64,000 bases of DNA from Loxodes magnus (Eukaryota > Ciliophora > Karyorelictea > Loxodida > Loxodidae). Below, one piece after another: positions 49,261 through 61,562 of the stretch. The notes under the pieces are model-generated. The model was not told the origin of the DNA and ran no database searches. It was given only the letters and a program-made list of their open reading frames with translations. Position 1 is the stretch's first letter. Every line of letters begins with the position of its first letter. Location of the stretch: contig CAMPDV010000305.1 in NCBI GenBank assembly GCA_946699065.1, positions 186,001-250,000 on the forward strand. Direction: 5' to 3'. The translations under genes were made by a program, and so were the position numbers.

Positions 49261-50690
49261 AGGCTTTACCAGCCAATAAGAAATGTAAATAAAGAAAGAA
49301 AAATCTAAACTATTAAAAAAATTAATTTTAAGCTTCCGAAATAGAAAAACATAAAATAATTTGAAAAATTTAAATAATTAAATTTTTTCCATATTTTGCA
49401 TAAAGAAATATTAAATATCTAATAATTAAAAAATTAAAAATAAAGTTTAATAAAGTTAGAAAAGAAATATAAAAATTAGATATAATAAAAAGGAATTTCT
49501 AGAATTGCCTTATTTTTAATTCGAACAATTTTAAAACTTTTGGAAGATTTTTAAGATTAAATACTTTTTAAAGTCTTTTAAACAATATAAAATTCTTAAG
49601 CTACTAATTAATTTTATGTCTACTCAAAAAGAAGGATATCCCTTTATGAAAATTCAAATTAAAAGAAATATTTAAGCAAAAAAATTGAAAAGAAACTTAA
49701 TTATATTTAGAAATATCTTTTAAGATTAGATTTTTTATATACAGAATTTATTAGAATATAAAAATCATGAATAGGTAATTGGATCATTAAAAAAAAAGAG
49801 TGTATCTAGTTAAAGATGAAAATGAGAATGGAAGGAAAAATAGAAAAAAATTTAGAACAAAAAAAACAAAGAAAAATTATTATTTCTAAAGTAAAATATC
49901 TTTAGATATAGTAAAAAAATCTTTAAAGAAAAATGTTTTCTAACTTATATAATTATTAAATTAATAACTTTTATTATTAAAATAATCTTTATGTTTCTTA
50001 TTTCTTAATTAAATAAAGTTATTTTAATAGAAATCATAAAAAACTAATAAAATATATTTCTTTTATAATATTTATGTAAAATTAATTTTTATAATATGAT
50101 AATATTATGCTTAATTATTCAGATTAATTAGTATTTAATCAAATGATAAATATGAAATGTCAAATTTAAAATTGTGAAATATTTTTGTTTAGATATGAAT
50201 TTATATATTCAATTCTATAAAATAATATATTAAATTTGACTAATTTACAAAAATTTAAATAAAATAGTTAAAATTACATTTTAATTTTTAAGTCTCAAAA
50301 TAAAAATATTAAACTTATTTTAAATATTTAGTTTATTTGCTTTTAAATTAATTTTTATATTGTCTAAAACAAACTTTTATTTAGATTAAATTTTGTTCAA
50401 ATTTATTTAAAATTTTTAATTGTTTTTTAAGCATATCTCATTTTATAAATATTTAGCTATTAAAAATCCTAAAGAATGTAATTTAGCAATCTTACATATA
50501 GCTTTATTTTTGAGCAAAGAAATATTTGTTATTAATTAAAGAATATAAAGATTAAAATTTATTTTATGGGTTTAGATTAGTAGAAAAAATAAACATTAAT
50601 TTTATTTATTTCTGATAAATAGACTTTAAGAAATAATATATATTATTAATTTTTTTATTTAATTATATATAAATTAAATAAAATTTATTA
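49260..50690. other. AT-rich spacer, no gene seen
   Basis: No supported feature. Confidence 0.5.
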
Positions 50691-50699
50691 TATTTATAA

Positions 50700-51030
50700 A
50701 TTTAAATAGGAGGACCATTATTCATATTGAGACTGACTAAATTTTGGTACCAGAAAATATTCTGTGCGTGAAGAACCGATTAAGAATCTTGGCAAGAACT
50801 AAGAGAGACAGAACTTAAGGCATCGAGCAGTTTTTATGTTAAAAATACCGGATATTAAGATTTCTTGGGGTAACACTTCAATCGTATCTCTATAAAACAA
50901 AATTTTCAAGAGAATATTAGCCCTAGAGAAGATTTCAATTAAAAATATTTATAAAGTTAGAATTAATATTACTAAAATAGCTGCGCGCCATTGAGGTACT
51001 CGTTCTATATTTTAAGTTTATTTTAAAATT
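50700..51030 (+). mobile_element. module element with EVL block, copy 2
   Basis: Diverged homologue of 46860-47205 (RLRILARTKRDR against TRFLVAAKKRQDR). Ends in the conserved block, here LRAIEVLVL. The K[MI]PD part is in another frame, so it is frameshifted if coding. Confidence 0.45.
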
Positions 51031-51089
51031 GCCAAATTTACTTCTATCAATTTTTTTTAATATATTAAACCCGATTAAGTTGGGTATAT

Positions 51090-51650
51090 TTAAAATATAA
51101 TATTAATTTTTTTTTCTTATTCTCTCCGTATTTTTAGTTTCTTCACAGCATCTCTTATATAGGTGTTATTTTTTACACATATAACAATTTATTTTTCTTC
51201 TTATATCTTATTAAAAATCTTTTTGTTTTATGTTCATAGGTTACATCCTAATTATCTATAAGTAATTAAATTAATTCCTATTATAATGTCTATTTTTCCT
51301 TGAATTATTTATTTAATAATAGAAAATCTAAAAATAAAATTAAAAATTGACAAATTTGGCTAAATAATTAATCTAAAACTTCTAGTTTTTCTCATTCGAG
51401 AATTGATTTTTTTGATAACCTTCTTTATAGATGGAAAATGAATCTTAACTCTTTGCTAAATTATCACATATTTATTCATATTTTTCAATCTTTAATCTTT
51501 GCTTTTTTATGGATTTTATATCCTTTATTACATCGATTGTTCAAAAGACTCTTAAGATTAATTTTATTCTTATTATTAGGGTTTTATTCTATCTGAATGC
51601 TTTATTATTCTTATTTTTAAGAAATTCGTTAGGAGTTTTTATTATTAGGG
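51090..51650 (-). CDS. Gag-like protein with CX2CX3HX4C knuckle, 5'-truncated
   Basis: The frame is open from ~51650 with a coiled coil (SIKKQRLKIEKYEQ), then QPMNIK and the knuckle CYMCKKQHLYKRC at 51186-51148, with three instead of four residues before the His. It resembles the knuckle of 52907 and defines a sub-group. The 5' end is lost where element G6 copy 3 lies (51670). Confidence 0.6.
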
Positions 51651-51669
51651 TTATTTTATTTATTGATAT

Positions 51670-52035
51670 ATTTAAATAAATTGGATTATAGAGCGCGTAG
51701 CACTCTCATTGGTGCACAGCTCTTTAAATTAATTTTATTTAATGTCGAACATTTTTTTTATAGGTCTCTCTATCCTTGTTTTCTCTTCCTGCAGCACGTC
51801 CCTGTAATTTTTCCTTCCAAAGCATAGAATGCTATATACGATTACGGGTACATTTCCCCGACATATGATGAAGAAAGTTTCCTCTTGGCATTCAGAGTTC
51901 TCCAGCTTTTCAAATCTTCTCTCGTAATTGGTTTCTCTTCCTCCGATTTATCCTCTGTATGCACTCATTTTTTAGTTGCCTTGCTGGGCCTCCAAGCAAC
52001 ATCCGAAGGAAAGGGCTTTTCCTCTATTTAAACTA
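51670..52035 (-). mobile_element. GC-richer element G6, third copy (start lost)
   Basis: Close to 37190-37560 in the same orientation, with substitutions and small indels. The ATG is replaced (AGGAAAAGCCC). The conserved end block is at ~51680-51725. It is inserted between two Gag-like genes. Confidence 0.6.
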
Positions 52036-52169
52036 TATAAAAAAAAAAAAGTTAAAAATTAAAAAGCTTTGTTAAAGCCTTAGTAGTCAGCCATCTGACC
52101 TATTCTATCAGCTTGTCTCCATTAGTTTGTCTTGAATTTCTACTAGGCTTAGTTAGGCGGTGTAGCACT

Positions 52170-52907
52170 TCATTAGCGTACCATCCTTTAATATTCTGAA
52201 TAGTTTTAGTCTTGCATGTAGCGTTCCTAATTATTTCTCCAAGGATTAAGATTTGAATTAAAGAATTTTTTTCTATAAATGTTTCCGCTTTATGTTGGAT
52301 ATATCCTAAATAGTTTTCTAAAAATATCTTATTTATTCTTTCTTTAAATTTCGCTTAGTTAGTAGCAGTATTTTCATTGGTGTTATTTATTGCACACGTA
52401 GCATTTTATTCTTCTTTTAAACTATTATTCCTATAACACTTATTTAATTTAAATTTACTACTTATTTTAAATAAATGTTTACTGTTTATTTTAATTTGAG
52501 GCTTCATTTTCTATTTCCATAGGATCTGATTAATTCTGTTAAATCGAAAATGGCGTTACCTGAATTTATTATTAAATTTAAAGAATTCTTTGTTCCAGTT
52601 TGTTTTCTATTTCTTATGATTATTAATATTGTTTCTCAAGTAAAGACGTTATTAGTTTTTCTAATTTTTCTACTTTATCAGTGAGGTATCTATTTTTAAA
52701 CATAAACTCTTTTAATGACTTAGATAATATTTCTATTTGAGTTTGTGTCGGAAGTTTTTTTAGTTCTGGATTTCCAAGTGGTTAATGTTCGTCATATCGA
52801 TCATATTTCTCACTTTCACTCATTGTAATTATTTCGCTTTTTTATTTTTTAGAGAATTTTCCTGTTTAAATGTTTTGTTCAAAGTTCTGTTATTTCTTAG
52901 AAGCCAT
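52170..52907 (-). CDS. Gag-like protein with coiled coil, DPMEIE and CX2CX3H motif
   Basis: Frame of 245 codons from ATG 52907. Order: basic Gln/Lys-rich N-terminus, acidic patch, a clear coiled coil (VEKLEKLITSLLEKQ), Gln-rich linker, SDPMEIENEA, a long Gln/Asn-rich stretch, then CYVCNKQH at 52403-52380. A one-base deletion right after the His codon, judged against 51184-51186, removes the last Cys from the frame. Past that point another frame is better composed and runs to ~52050. Upstream ~500 bp are very clean coding, so the lesion looks recent or is a base-calling error. Confidence 0.65.
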
Positions 52908-53993
52908 TTTATTTATATATATAATAAATTTGTAAATACCTATTTAATATATAAATTAATTATAGTATCTTAAAATTTAAATCTTAAAATCATTTTTGAT
53001 AAAAATTAAATAATATTTTAGTTTAAAATCCTAAAAATATTTACTATATTTAGAAAGTTTAAAATTAAAGAAATATTTAAGCATAAAAAAGAAACATAAA
53101 TTAGTCTTAGTGTATTTAGAAAAAGCTTTAAAATACTTTTTAGTTAAACATATAACTAAACAGAATATATGAAACATATTTATATAAGCTTATTAGAAAA
53201 AACTAAAGAATATATTAAATATAAATGCAAATATGATGGATAAAGAAAAAAAAATCTAATACTAATAAAAATGAAAAAAATACTACTGATTAAAGAAATT
53301 TCAAAGATAGTGAAAGTAATTTTGTGTTTTTAAAATAATTTTTTAAGGAAATTAAAAAGAAAACTTAGAAATAATTGAAAGAAAAAAATAATTAAATAAG
53401 TAAAAAGGATTTTTCAGTCACATGTCCCTGTCTTTAATGAATTCTGTTACTTAAACTTAGCTGACTTCTTTTTAACATATTTGGTAAAGCTTTTTTCATT
53501 TATACTTAAAAACAAGGAAAGAGTCTAGAATCCGATATGGGAAAACTTTTTGAGGGCATTTAGAATAAAATTATTAACTTTAAGTAATTTAAAAAGAATT
53601 TTTAGTTTATGGACTAAATAATGCAGACCAGATTATAATTTCCACCTATCTTTTTATTGAGAACTATATAGAAGAACAAATAGTTCAAAATTTTATCAAG
53701 AAACAACTTTTCACTTTAGAGATATGCCTAATACACAGATATTTAAAGAATAACTTGAAGAATTTTTGAAATTTCCAGAAATAAATTATTCTAAACTTAG
53801 CAAGGAATAGGCTAGAAATAATCTCAATCTTAAAGTTGCGAACTCAATCTTAAATTCAATGAGATTTTCGCTTGCAACATTATCTTGAGAAAAGTTAGCT
53901 CTACAAGTGTGGAGCAAAAGATACGTTTAGAAATATCTTTGAAAGTGTATATAATATAATTAATTAAAGTGATACCACCTTTCATTAGGATCA

Positions 53994-54845
53994 TCACTGA
54001 TATAATGTTTATAAATGTTAAAAAAAAGTATTCTGGATATATTCTTCATAGTCTTCTTCTGTCTTATGCTTCATTATTACATATCGACTATTACTTTTTT
54101 CTCCAGGTTTTATTATAGGGATTTGGTTAAAGTCTAGTTCTTTTCCAATTATTTACTCTAGTTCTTTTCCAATTATTTACTAGGGTCTAAATCATATATT
54201 TTCTCCAGGACCGATTTACTAATTTTTTACGTTTGTTATCTTAAGTCTATAAATTTTACCCTCTTGAATAACATACAGTCTGCTTAATCTATTAAGTGTT
54301 TTTTAAATTCTTTTATTCTCTTCATTTTGTTTATTTTAATATTTCCAGCATTGTCTTACAAAATGACCAGGTTTTCTGCAGAACCAGCATTTAGGTTTTT
54401 CCTTCATTCTATTTCTTTTTGCTGGTTGAGTTGCTGGCTCTATATCCATAGGATCGTTGTGAGAGAGATTTTTTAGAAACAGACTCTCAGTAATCTCAGC
54501 GAATTAGTTTAATTTTTCTTCTGTCTGCTTGATTCTCTAGTTAAATTCTAATAACTAAGGATGATTGCTGAGTTCAGTCTTGTAGTTACTATTTTCTTAT
54601 CTTAGCGTGTTCACGTTATTGATCAGGCATTAGATTTATTCTTTCAGTGAATTAAGTTGTATGGAAAGTTCGTTATTATCATTTTGCATTTTTTAGAGGT
54701 TTTCAAAAATTATTTTCTGAGGATCTAATAAATCTTAGGAAGAAGAGTGGGTTAGTTAAAGCTAAGACGTGGTATGAGATGATGCTTTAGGTTTTCTCTC
54801 CTACTCTGAGGAGGTGGTAAATAAACCTTTCTTGAAGCCAGCCAT
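53994..54845 (-). CDS. Gag-like protein G7 with intact CCHC knuckle, copy 2
   Basis: 283 residues, same length as copy 1, starting MAGFKKGLF. DPMDIE and the knuckle CWFCRKPGHFVRQC are preserved, as are the 24-bp tandem repeat and the T8 run (54020-54027). Intactness of both copies contrasts with most other elements in the window and makes G7 the best candidate for a still-functional family member. Confidence 0.8.
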
Positions 54846-54949
54846 TTTTGTGTATATGTATAATATTCGAACTTGCTTAGAAATTTCCTGGTAGAAGTTT
54901 GCATATATTTATAACTTACGACTAAATAACTTTAAACTAGAAATGTTAA

Positions 54950-55725
54950 CTCTCCATCACTCTTCTTATTTAAATTAACATTCTTCTTAATAAACTGTAC
55001 CACAATAATCTATAAAGATAGAAAAAAAAGATAAAAGTAAGTCACTGAAATTTAAACTCTGGAAGACAAACCAAAAAGAAATAGGAAATTGTCATGAATC
55101 AAGCATTATGTGATCTTAACTTAAGAGAAGAGTAAATAAACTTCTCTCAATTAGCACTGGTTGACGTCAACCTCCTAAAATGAAAAATCCCAAGAATCTG
55201 AATTAGAAACTTCTGTGAAAATGGAGCGAAGGTAAGAGAAAACAGAATCAAGACTAATGGCCTAAGAAATGATCTAAATACCTTATGAAACATATCACAA
55301 GATCAAAACATTCTATCTTAAAATTTACTATAGAAGCAGAGATGGAAAATAGATTAGAAAAAATAGTAAAAAGTATAAAAAATTATGACTTCAAATGGAG
55401 ATAAAAGTGACCCAATGATAATTAAGAAGAAATGATAAGAAGTAATAAAAGAAATTAGAAATAGATAAAGATTAGGAAAAAGTTTCTTCTGCGGAATTTT
55501 ATTGCCTTTATATCGGAAATGTTATAAATTCTAGCCGAAACTAAGGAATTATTGTATTCAAGAACAAAAGAGAAAGAAGAAAGAATCATGACTGAACCTA
55601 AGGAAGGAAAAATAGGAAAAACTTAATTCACAATCTCATTAAAATTTTAGTTTCAAACATTTTTATTAAACAACAGAGAGCATGAACTGCTGTTTTACTG
55701 AAGGGTTTATTATATCATAATATAA
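54950..55725 (+). pseudogene. Gag-like element G9, plus-oriented, second segment
   Basis: Counterpart of 18500-19280. The knuckle remnant reads FFCGILLPLYRKC. Not in a single frame. Confidence 0.6.
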
Positions 55726-57212
55726 AAATTGAATTTTAATAATATATTATATTATTTTGAAAAATATTTATTAATAAATAATTTTTTTCTATTTAAAATA
55801 AAAAAGATAAGAAAAGCTAAATATTATTAAACTCTGAAATTATAAAAATATTATAATTATAATTATTTTAAATTAAGAAAATATAAAGAATAAAATTTTA
55901 AAAGATAAACTGATATTTTTTATTTTATAAATTATATTAAATATTTTCTAAACTGTCTATTTTTCCTGATTAAAATTGATTAATCAATTGTAAAAAATAT
56001 ACTAAAAATTCCTTAAATAATTTTAATTGAAAAATATAAAAAATATTATAAGTTTAGTATAAAAAATAAAAATATATTTAAGTATCTTATATAATTTGAG
56101 TTAAATATAGTGTATAATTATTTTTTAGATTTTTAATAATAAAAATTAAAACAATAATTTTTTATTAATCCTCAATAGTAGAATATTACAATGGATAAAA
56201 AATATAAGAAAAGGAAAAATCAGTTAAAAAATTGAAAATTTAAATTTCAAGATAAAAATAAATTTTATTAAAAATTTTATTAAGAAATGAAGTTAAGAAA
56301 TTTATGATCATAAAACAATTATAAAAATTTATTTTGAAAAAACTAAAAAAGTAAAAATCTTTACATTAAATTCATCCAAGATAGAGTTTTATTTATTTAT
56401 TTAAGCAATTAGTTCAATAAAAAAGAACAGTCAAATAAAAAATTATAATCTTTTTATTTATAACTTTAGAAAAATTAATTTGAATTTCTTTTAAATTTAT
56501 CTTTTATTATGCATAGTAACTTAAAAATTGTTTACATTATAAAAATTTACAAAAATAAATAAATACTGCTAATTTATTATAAAAAGTAACAATATGATAG
56601 CAGATAAATTTTTATATTATGTTGACTATTTTTTAATATATTACTATCATATTTAATTAATTTAAATATTTTATTTTCCTATAAGATATTAAATATATTA
56701 TTTCTATAAATGAAACTAATATTTTTGACTTGTTTAATAAAATAAATTAAGAATGCTTTTATTTAATTTGATGCTATATATATTTTAATTAAAAATACTA
56801 ATATTCTATATGTTTAAAATAAACCTTAAATCATAGAGGAATCTAGCAGAACTCCTTATTAGAATTAGTGTTTTATATTTTATTTGAAAAACTCAATTTT
56901 CCTTAAATAATATTAAAATATAATGAAAATGCTAAATAAAAAATCTTATTATTTGCATAAAAAGAAAAAAGCATAAATGCTTATAAAAGCAAGATAAATA
57001 TAGTAACTTTTAGTTTAAATGAAAATATGCTAATTATATTTAAAGTAAAATATTACATTCCTTAAATCTTAACTTTATTTTATTTTAAGTAATATATTTG
57101 TATTTTTTGTCCAATTTAAATTATATTGATAGAGAGGTCTTCTAATTTATTATAAAAGACTAAAAAAATATTTATAAAAGAAAGCTTATTTTATTTTAAT
57201 ATTATAAATAAA

Positions 57213-57705
57213 ATGGTACCTAAGAAAAAACAGATCTCTCCAAGAAAACCTAATAACTCGTAAAAGGATGTTGCCAACAATCTTTATCTCCTTTAGATGG
57301 AGAACTAAGAATTAGCAAAGGTTATCTGGGAAATTTATTAACAAACAAAATAGTTAATTAATTCTATGGAAGTTTAAAAATCTTAAGTTTATATTCTACG
57401 ATATGAATTAGCTCTAAATTCATCTCTGCAGCAAATTTAAGAAAAAATATCATAGAAAGAATAATTACTAAGAAAATTTAAAATTCCAAAAACTCTAAGT
57501 CATAGCCACCCAATAAGTTAACAACCCAGTGGATATAGAATAATTAAATTAAAAATAAGAGATTTCCTATCGGAAAATAATTATATGTTGGTATTGCAAA
57601 CGACTAGTGTATAAAGTACAGAGTTGTTATAATTTTTAATAAAAATAAAGAGAATAATAAGAAAATAATAGTAAGATATATTTAAAATATACTGCACAAT
57701 TGAAG
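57213..57705 (+). pseudogene. Gag-like gene of the 20801 type, copy 2
   Basis: ATG 57213 opens MVPKKKQIS. An extra base near 57327 shifts the frame. PVDIE and the knuckle (57586 onward) are in frame with each other, but the knuckle His is Tyr (CWYCKRLVYKVQSC). The damage differs from that of copy 1. Confidence 0.6.
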
Positions 57706-58906
57706 GTTTTCTTTATAGAAAAAAAATTGAAATAAACAAAATGAGGTACCTATATTTGACAAAATAATTTCTCAATTAAAATTAATTTTTCCTAAAAAAG
57801 GCTTATAATCAAATAGGATAATATAAAAAATTAGATAATTTAAGTTTTAAATCCGAGCCAAGAGCAATAAGAATGAAGATATTACTTTTTAAGAGCAAAA
57901 AGATATTTATTTTCATTACGAAGATAAAGACAGATAGAGCATTAATAAAATAAAAAGCATAATTATTCTTTGAGTAATAATAGATATTTTTTAAATATTT
58001 TAAATTAATTTCTAGTTATAATTAGGAACTATATCTAATTAATAATTTAAAATTTAAAATAATACTTAAATTAAAACATAAAATAGAGATAAAGAAAGCT
58101 AACAAATATAATTAATTTCTAGAAGAAAGATTATTATATTGAGGTTTGAAAAGAAAAAAGTAAAATTTAAATTGATATATCATTCTCTTTAAATCTTTAA
58201 TATTTGAAAGGGAAAATTGTGTGAATAATGTTAGCTAAATTAATTTAATTTCCTTTGCTTAAATTTGTGAAAAAAACAAAACGATAAATAAACTGATATA
58301 TGAATAAATAATTAAGATAACTTGTAAAATAAGTTTACTACCATGAAATATATTCTCTTAACAAAATAGTTTAAATTGAAAAATTAATTTTAATTCAGGA
58401 TTGGAACTTAGCATTAACACAAAATTGACTCAAGTTTTTCTATATGATAATTAACGCTTTTAATGTTTAAAAATGGAATTAACTTAAAATAAAATGAATT
58501 AATCAAAAAATATTTATAATAAAAATTCTTTTTAATTCATAATTTTTGAAATATTAAAAATGAACTAATATAATCATAAATATACTTTTTAATTAAAAAA
58601 ATCTATATTTATTTTGAAAATTTGACATTATCTTATTAAAAAAGTATTTGCAAATGTATAAAATATTTGAAAATCTTAAAAAGTAGAAATAATCTTTTAA
58701 ATAACATTTTAATATATCGCTTTATTTAATGCATCATCTTATAGCTAATATTTGCATCAAAATGATTTAATGTTTTTATGAAAATATACGAGTAATTTAT
58801 TAATTATTTTAGCAAACTAAGATGATAATAAACGAGCAATGATATTTAAAGTTAAATACTTTATTTAAATATTTATCCCTTCATATTAGTTTAAATATAA
58901 TTTATA

Positions 58907-59849
58907 CTAAATTAAATTAAAAACTTTAAATTGGAGTTTAGTGAATTTGGAGGACTTTCAACCTCGTGTTCACAGGACCAGTAGATAACCTGGCTGGAAC
59001 CAGTTCCCTTCAGAACTCTTTCTTCAGTCGCCTTGGATTGTGTACCACTTCGGTTTGTAGATTTTACCTCATGACGGATAAAATTAGTTACATAATTATC
59101 GTCTAATCTTATCCTAATATTAGTACTATTATTTTTCTTATTATTTTCTATTCCAGTACTATTATTTAATTAATTTCAATTTCTAGCATTGTCTATATTT
59201 ATGTCCAGTTTGTTTGCATACAAAGCATCTTGGTTTATTCCTAATTCATTTCTTGTCTGGACTCCTCGGTAACGTAGTAGCTCCTTCTATGTCCATTGGA
59301 TCTTGAATTGTCCTAACTTTGAATTCCTACTACTGTTGCTACTTGGTGTTCTCTTCAAGCACAGTTGTTCTCTGCTGCAGCAATCCCATTTCCCTGAAGA
59401 AAGTGTTTTGCTCTCGATCGTAGACTTCCCAGAAGCTTTCTTTCCATTCCTTGAGCTCAGTAACTTGATTTTTTAGAGCTCTATTCTATTCTCTAATCGT
59501 ACCCTCTTTATTTCTTCCTTCAGGTCAGCGAATGCGACTAAAATTTATGCCTGTTCTTCCTGGAACTATGGCATCGCAAACCCTCGCACGGCTGCTGCTT
59601 CTTGCGTCTCCAGCACCTTTCTAGGTCTTTCCTCTTCAGTTGGTGTCATCGGGGTAGCCTTTTGGCGCTTTTGTCCCATCTTTTAGGTTGGTCTGGAAAT
59701 TCCTAGTTGAGTCTATTATTCTTGAAGGTTTTGAGACGAAAACTATTTCTAGGAATAAGATGTGTGAGTTAAAGTTGAGGGTTCTTATTTTCTCTCCCCT
59801 TTTTAGGAGGTGGTATAAAACCCCTTCTTGAACCCTTCTACCATTTTTA
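58907..59849 (-). mobile_element. Gag-like element G8 with 17-bp TSD, private insertion
   Basis: Flanked by TTTAAATATAATTTATA at 58890-58906 and 59850-59866. The intact target exists at 22484-22500 in the other segmental copy. The element's 5' end is only ~4-5 bases from its ATG, so it has almost no 5' leader. The 3' end (58907-58930 on the plus strand) is a short TTTAA-type tract. GC-richer than its surroundings. Confidence 0.92.
59069..59844 (-). CDS. Gag-like protein G8 with CCHC knuckle (one frameshift)
   Basis: Starts MVEGFKKGFY at 59844, then a Gln/Ser/Thr-rich N-terminus, an Ala/Glu region and a coiled coil. A one-base shift is needed near 59505 (around GAAATAAAGAGGG) to continue into the coiled coil, DPMDIEG, the knuckle CFVCKQTGHKYRQC (59227-59186) and the stop TGA 59069. 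The total is ~258 residues. The frameshift may be real decay or an error; everything else is well preserved. Confidence 0.7.
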
Positions 59850-60139
59850 TTTAAATATAATTTATATTTTATTATTTTTTAATAAAATTATATATATCTT
59901 GCTAAAAAAGTTATAAAAGATATAAAAAGCTTTTTAAAATTTAGTAGCTATAAATTAAAAATGTACATTTTATATAAAAATTAATTAGTTTAATTAAATA
60001 GAATAAATGCATTATTTATTTGCTTTTATACTAAAATTAAAAAAATTTAAATTTAAGATTAAAATTTAAAAATACTTCAATATAATATATGCAAAATTAC
60101 GTTGTATGCCCAAACTGTTAATAAAAATGTTAAAAACTA

Positions 60140-60955
60140 CCAACTTTTCCATCTTATCCTTTCTTATTTTGGTTTTATCTCATCCCCTTGATTTTTAATA
60201 TCTCTCCACTTGCACCGCAAAACGATCGGCTTAGTCGAGTTTCTTTTTGCTTCTTTCTCTTTTGTTCTTGAATACAACAGTTCCTTAGTTTCGGCTAAAA
60301 TTTATAACATTTCTGATATAAAGGCAATAAAATTCCGCAGAAGAAACTTTTTTCTAATCTTTATCTATTTCTAATTTCTTTTATTACTTCTTATCATTTC
60401 TTCTCAATTATCATTGGGTCACTTTTATCTCCATTTGAAGTCATAATTTTTATACTTTTTACTATTTTTTCTAATCTATTTTCCATCTCTGCTTCTATAG
60501 TAAATTTTAAGATAGAATGTTTTGATCTTGTGATATGTTTCATAAGGTATTTAGATCATTTCTTAGACCATTAATCTTGTTTCTGTTTTCTCTTGCCTTT
60601 GCTACATTTTCACAGAAGTTTCTAATTCATATTCTTGAGATTTTCATTTTTGGAGATTGAAGACCAACAGTGCTAATTGAGAAAAGTTTATTTACTCTTC
60701 TCTAAAGTTAAGATCACATAATGTTTGATTCATGATAATTTCCTATTTCTTTTTGGTTTGTCTTCCAGAGTTTAAATTTCAGTGACTTACTTTTATCTTT
60801 TTTTCTATCTTTATAGATTATTGTGGTACAGTTTATTAAGAAGAATGTTAATTTAAATAAGAAGAGTGATGGAGAGTTAACAATTATTGTTTTTACTCCT
60901 AATCTAAGGAGGTAGTTTAAAAATCTTTCTGAAGCTATCTACCTTTTTATTTATA
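60140..60955 (-). pseudogene. Gag-like element G9, minus-oriented, second segment
   Basis: Counterpart of 22790-23645, forming an inverted pair with 54950-55725. The same lost start and the same degenerate knuckle. Confidence 0.6.
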
Positions 60956-61082
60956 ATTAGACGATTTATATTATTTTGAATATTTTTTATTAAAATTAAC
61001 AAAAATATTTAACAAAAATAAAGTTAATTAACCGATTAATATTTAACTATTATAAATGTAGAAAATATTAAAATCAATTTAA

Positions 61083-61400
61083 ATAATGAAAAGATGGTGG
61101 GAGCTGAGAATGATCTTTGTGTCTAAACTTTCTGGTTTTATGGCTAAGAACAAATTCCTTTCCTGTCGCTGAGAAAGTCCCTGGTCAGAGTCATTTTCTG
61201 AAGGGAACACTGTCTTTGAGATTATTCGCTCTTGATAGGGGCTTGTAGCCAGGCTGCTTATAGCGATGGAGCTCCCTAGCAGCTGTACCTGGAGCACAAC
61301 AGGATATCCTCGTTATTCCATAAAAAGAGAGCGTCGGGTCGTGCAATCGGAAAGGAATTTCCGGTCGAAAAGCTTTTTTAGTTGAAATGAATTAATTAAA
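61083..61400 (+). mobile_element. short GC-richer element, copy 2, with 98-residue ORF
   Basis: Counterpart of 23765-24090. The ORF from ATG 61094 to TGA 61388 is uninterrupted with two TGA=Trp; its start lies ~10 bp from the element's 5' end. The 3' stem-loop CGGAAAGGAATTTCCG is intact. An open frame on the other strand (61079-61297) is the competing reading; the element orientation favours the plus strand. No domain recognised. Confidence 0.5.
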
Positions 61401-61562
61401 ACCAATTTAATATTGTCTTTAGTTTTAAATTTATTACTAAATAAAATAATGCTATATATTACTAATTAATAGCATATATATTTTTTATTAATAATTATCA
61501 TTTTTTATTTATTATTTCACTATAATTTTTTTTCTTTATCATTTAGATTTTTTTTGTTTATA

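Noticed and set aside
52785..52973. Hydrophobic plus-strand ORF MFVISIIFLTF
   Set aside because: Antisense shadow of the N-terminus of the Gag-like gene starting at 52907 on the minus strand.
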